A stretch of 7,023 nucleotides of DNA from Acidobacteriaceae bacterium (GTDB lineage: Bacteria > Acidobacteriota > Terriglobia > Terriglobales > Acidobacteriaceae): the NCBI GenBank assembly GCA_027311125.1, contig DAICZO010000103.1, positions 1 to 7,023 on the forward strand. The letters are read 5' to 3'. Below, one piece after another: positions 6,301-7,023 of the stretch. Both the position numbers and the translations under genes were made by a program. Under the pieces are notes generated by a model. It worked only from the letters and a program-made list of their open reading frames with translations, was not told where the DNA came from and searched no databases. Each line of letters starts with the position of its first letter. Within the stretch, counting starts at the first letter, position 1.

Positions 6301-6767
6301 TCGGTGATGCTCTGCTGGTCTACGACCTGCTTGAAGGAGCTGCTCTCGGTTTCGAGCGCAACGCCGGTGGCGTCCACGGTGACCTGCTCGGAGGTGCTGC
6401 CGAGGGTGAGCGGCGCATTGATCTGGATGTTGTTACCGACTTCGAGAATGCCGCGCTGGGTGTATCCCTTGAAGCCCTTGGCGGAGAAGGCGATGCTGTA
6501 GGGTCCGACCGGGACGTTGGGCAAGCTGTAGAGACCGGAGTTGTCGGTGGTGGTGGAACGGGCTACGCCGGTTTCGGTGCTGGTGAGGGTGACGGTGGCG
6601 TTGGGAACAGAGGCGCCGGTTGGGTCGGTCACGGTTCCCTGAACGCTGGCCGTACCAGCGGTCTGGGCATGAGCGAAGCTAAGGGTAAAGCAAAAAAGTG
6701 CTACGGCTACGATGGCGCTCCGGGAAAGTAGAGAAGTGAGCAATCCGCCTATTTTTTTTACGTACAT
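3312..6767 (-). CDS. Oar-like TonB-dependent receptor with carboxypeptidase-regulatory-like domain
   Basis: A complete 1151-residue outer-membrane protein. A signal peptide (KK at 4-5, hydrophobic core about 17-31) ends at AHA (32-34), where signal peptidase I would cut before Gln35. Residues about 41-122 form a carboxypeptidase-regulatory-like beta-sandwich (VQGTVTDPTGASVPNATVTLT, then GLYSLPNVPVGPYSI). The plug domain follows, about 145-260, with the ELPLNGR motif (156-162) and VVTNSGTN. The rest is a long beta-barrel with repeated aromatic strands, starting at WHGTAFEFLRNN and RNQFGGTLGG, ending in a C-terminal Phe as expected for BAM-dependent insertion. Length and domain order are normal for acidobacterial and Oar-type receptors, which are thought to move large or unknown substrates using TonB energy; the substrate cannot be read here and no TonB box is obvious. 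Cysteine pairs at 328/348 and 535/538 (CGTC) may form disulfides in loops. ATG 6767 is supported by a GAGGA site 8 nt upstream. Own promoter and terminator suggest a one-gene transcript. Confidence 0.95.
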   Translation of the reverse strand: MYVKKIGGLLTSLLSRSAIVAVALFCFTLSFAHAQTAGTASVQGTVTDPTGASVPNATVTLTSTETGVARSTTTDNSGLYSLPNVPVGPYSIAFSAKGFKGYTQRGILEVGNNIQINAPLTLGSTSEQVTVDATGVALETESSSFKQVVDQQSITELPLNGRQATQLILISGGAVNAPGNDMIGSKNYASSTAIAVAGSQGNYNNYVLDGGTNVDTFTNVNLPYPFPDALREFSVESNSLPARNGVHPGALVNVVTNSGTNQWHGTAFEFLRNNYLNATNFFSTKKDTLHRNQFGGTLGGKILTDKLFFFGGYQGTRESQATNAASACLPTLAEISGDFSQEPTTGSCAQSKISTGINPSTGLPYALTDPASGANITATRKVAPSSISQQAVNLTKLLPIAQADPVSGLTQVALPAINSENQFVGRVDYTMNAKQSIFFRAFVTNYKQPAFYDPTNLLVTTTAGNDERVMNYTLGHTYIVSPRIVNTFHGTYARRRDNRGPTAGGINATAVGVNFYPYVAADFRLTVSNGFNIGCGTCSPGYFNTNTEDFSDDVDYLRGKHQIAAGVEFIRTGDNTNAGYLQNGSFSFSGGLSGINNKNVGEPLLDFITGQQNAFSQSRAQVTNYRQNIFSVYAQDTWHATQRLTVSAGLRYEPYFVPIDQKGRGSIFNQAAFDAGEKSTTFPNAPAGSFFYGDPGVSKAFANNSPRNFSPRVGLTYDPFGTGKTVIRFGGAIMYDTPGLFAIQRITSNPPVVNEIDQTGQISFANPYSNYPGGNPFPGVFPPNATSPFPLGSLYIIIPQNLHAPTVNQWTASVQQDLGSGWNFSLNYLGNKNSHLWVGTSFNPAVYIPGTSNGATGSCGVLTPTTGLPAAGSPCSSTKNTAVRTRLVLENPTQGAYYNYQMTLLDDGANSTYHGVIAAVQHRMSHNFSFLANYTWSHCISPADANGDVTNGVYENPYNKRADRANCGYDIRHIFNTTFVAQSHFTSLPGYARAIVNDWQLAPLVRILSGAPLNVTTGADNSLNGVGLDRPNLVNPTAVYSHQKITQLATGNRQYLSAKSAGAFASNPTGTFGNLGRNAFRQPAYYDVDAAVTRTFPVYDRIDFNIRLEAFNVFNHPSFNGFTTNLNSSQFGYATSAQPARIFQLAGKVTF
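6752..6759 (-). repeat. A8 homopolymer at codons 3-6 of the receptor gene
   Basis: Eight consecutive A on the coding strand span the codons for Val3-Lys4-Lys5-Ile6. It is a long homopolymer for this GC-rich gene and lies immediately after the start, so a one-base slip would abolish the receptor. Lysines here are also expected for a signal peptide n-region. Confidence 0.9.
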
Positions 6768-6775
6768 TCTTGAAT

Positions 6776-6780
6776 TCCTC
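6776..6780 (-). promoter_or_regulatory. Shine-Dalgarno site of the receptor gene
   Basis: GAGGA on the minus strand lies 8 nt before the ATG at 6767 and matches the anti-Shine-Dalgarno sequence. It fixes the chosen receptor start and is clearly better than the sites before the other complete genes in this window. Confidence 0.8.
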
Positions 6781-6829
6781 GCGGTGTTTGGATCGGGTGA
6801 ATTAGGTGGACCAGATTACAGAACGCATA

Positions 6830-6879
6830 AAGTGGCCTGACCAATGCGGCGTGAAATATATGGATGGGCCATGCCACTT
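6830..6879. promoter_or_regulatory. Imperfect inverted repeat around the receptor promoter, possible operator
   Basis: AAGTGGCCTGACC (6830-6842) is matched at 11 of 13 positions by the reverse complement of 6867-6879 (AAGTGGCATGGCC). The first seven bases are identical. The 24-bp gap holds the -10 hexamer and the predicted transcription start, and the distal arm touches the -35. This could be an operator for a dimeric regulator, or one arm could pair with the other only as DNA, because the distal arm is upstream of the predicted mRNA start. Function is inferred. Confidence 0.4.
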
Positions 6880-6884
6880 GTCAA
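6855..6884 (-). promoter_or_regulatory. Sigma70-type promoter of the receptor gene
   Basis: On the minus strand a perfect TTGACA (-35, 6879-6884) is separated by 18 nt from TATATT (-10, 6855-6860; 5 of 6 consensus). Transcription should start near 6848, giving a leader of about 80 nt before the ATG at 6767. The sequence upstream of the -35 is moderately AT-rich. It is the strongest promoter match I see in the window. Confidence 0.75.
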
Positions 6885-7023
6885 CACAAATAGTTTCTCC
6901 ATAGAAGCGAGGCGGGTACTCTGCCTGTATGTCTATGTAATGAAATAACTTAGAATGGTGTCTCTCGAGGCGCGACGATAAAAATAATGGCAGGGATTGG
7001 GGGTGATTCAGGCGGTGTGCGTA
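6885..7023. other. Upstream region to window edge, no supported gene
   Basis: This AT-richer stretch precedes the receptor promoter. On the plus strand an ATG at 6987 opens a frame that runs to the window edge for 12 codons, with a weak TAGAAT -10-like hexamer at 6951-6956 and a distant CGAGG (6966-6970). That may be the beginning of a divergent gene, but 12 codons cannot decide it. I see no repeat, RNA gene or terminator here. Confidence 0.25.

Noticed and set aside
3378..6731. A 1117-codon plus-strand open frame opposite the receptor gene
   Set aside because: It is codon-aligned antisense to a clear receptor gene and stays open only because the receptor avoids TTA, CTA and TCA. The product is low-complexity with no recognisable domain, and no ribosome site or promoter was found before it.
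6987..7023. Start of a divergent plus-strand gene at ATG 6987
   Set aside because: Only 12 codons are visible, with a distant weak ribosome site and a weak -10; not enough to call a gene.

Overview
The window looks like a piece of chromosome from a Gram-negative soil bacterium of the Acidobacteriota, most likely class Terriglobia (the Granulicella/Terriglobus/Edaphobacter group). The main reason is the 1151-residue outer-membrane receptor with an N-terminal carboxypeptidase-regulatory-like domain followed by a TonB-receptor plug and barrel, a family strongly expanded in that group. High GC content and preference for G- or C-ending codons agree. This assignment is inference from protein style, not from a marker gene.

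Layout, left to right. (1) 1-507, plus strand: the C-terminal end of a ClpB-type disaggregase whose start lies outside the window, closed by a textbook intrinsic terminator (538-581). (2) 641-2335, plus strand: a complete FAD-dependent oxidoreductase of the amine-oxidase/protoporphyrinogen-oxidase-like superfamily, with a -10-like hexamer so close to the ATG that the mRNA may be leaderless. (3) 2457-2873, plus strand: a small single-pass membrane-anchored protein of unknown function. (4) 2876-3226, minus strand: a DUF4440/NTF2-like (SnoaL-like fold) small protein, convergent with gene 3 and separated from it by only 2 bp between stop codons. (5) 3312-6767, minus strand: the Oar-like TonB-dependent receptor, with a good sigma70-type promoter (6855-6884), a Shine-Dalgarno site, a signal peptide, an aromatic C-terminus and a strong terminator (3252-3286). 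(6) 6768-7023: the receptor's promoter/leader region, holding an imperfect inverted repeat around the promoter; nothing else is firmly supported up to the window edge. No stretch longer than 300 bases lacks a gene.

The genes do not form an obvious pathway. ClpB is protein quality control, the oxidoreductase belongs to a family whose substrate is usually unknown, and the receptor is probably an outer-membrane uptake or surface protein with its own promoter and terminator. I found no RNA gene, CRISPR array, insertion sequence, integrase or defence system, and I do not see a clearly new multi-gene system. The observations most worth checking are the operator-like repeat at the receptor promoter, two genes with -10 hexamers 6-9 nt from the start codon, the A8 tract just inside the receptor gene, the insert in the oxidoreductase, and the extreme codon avoidance in the receptor that leaves a 1117-codon open frame on the opposite strand.
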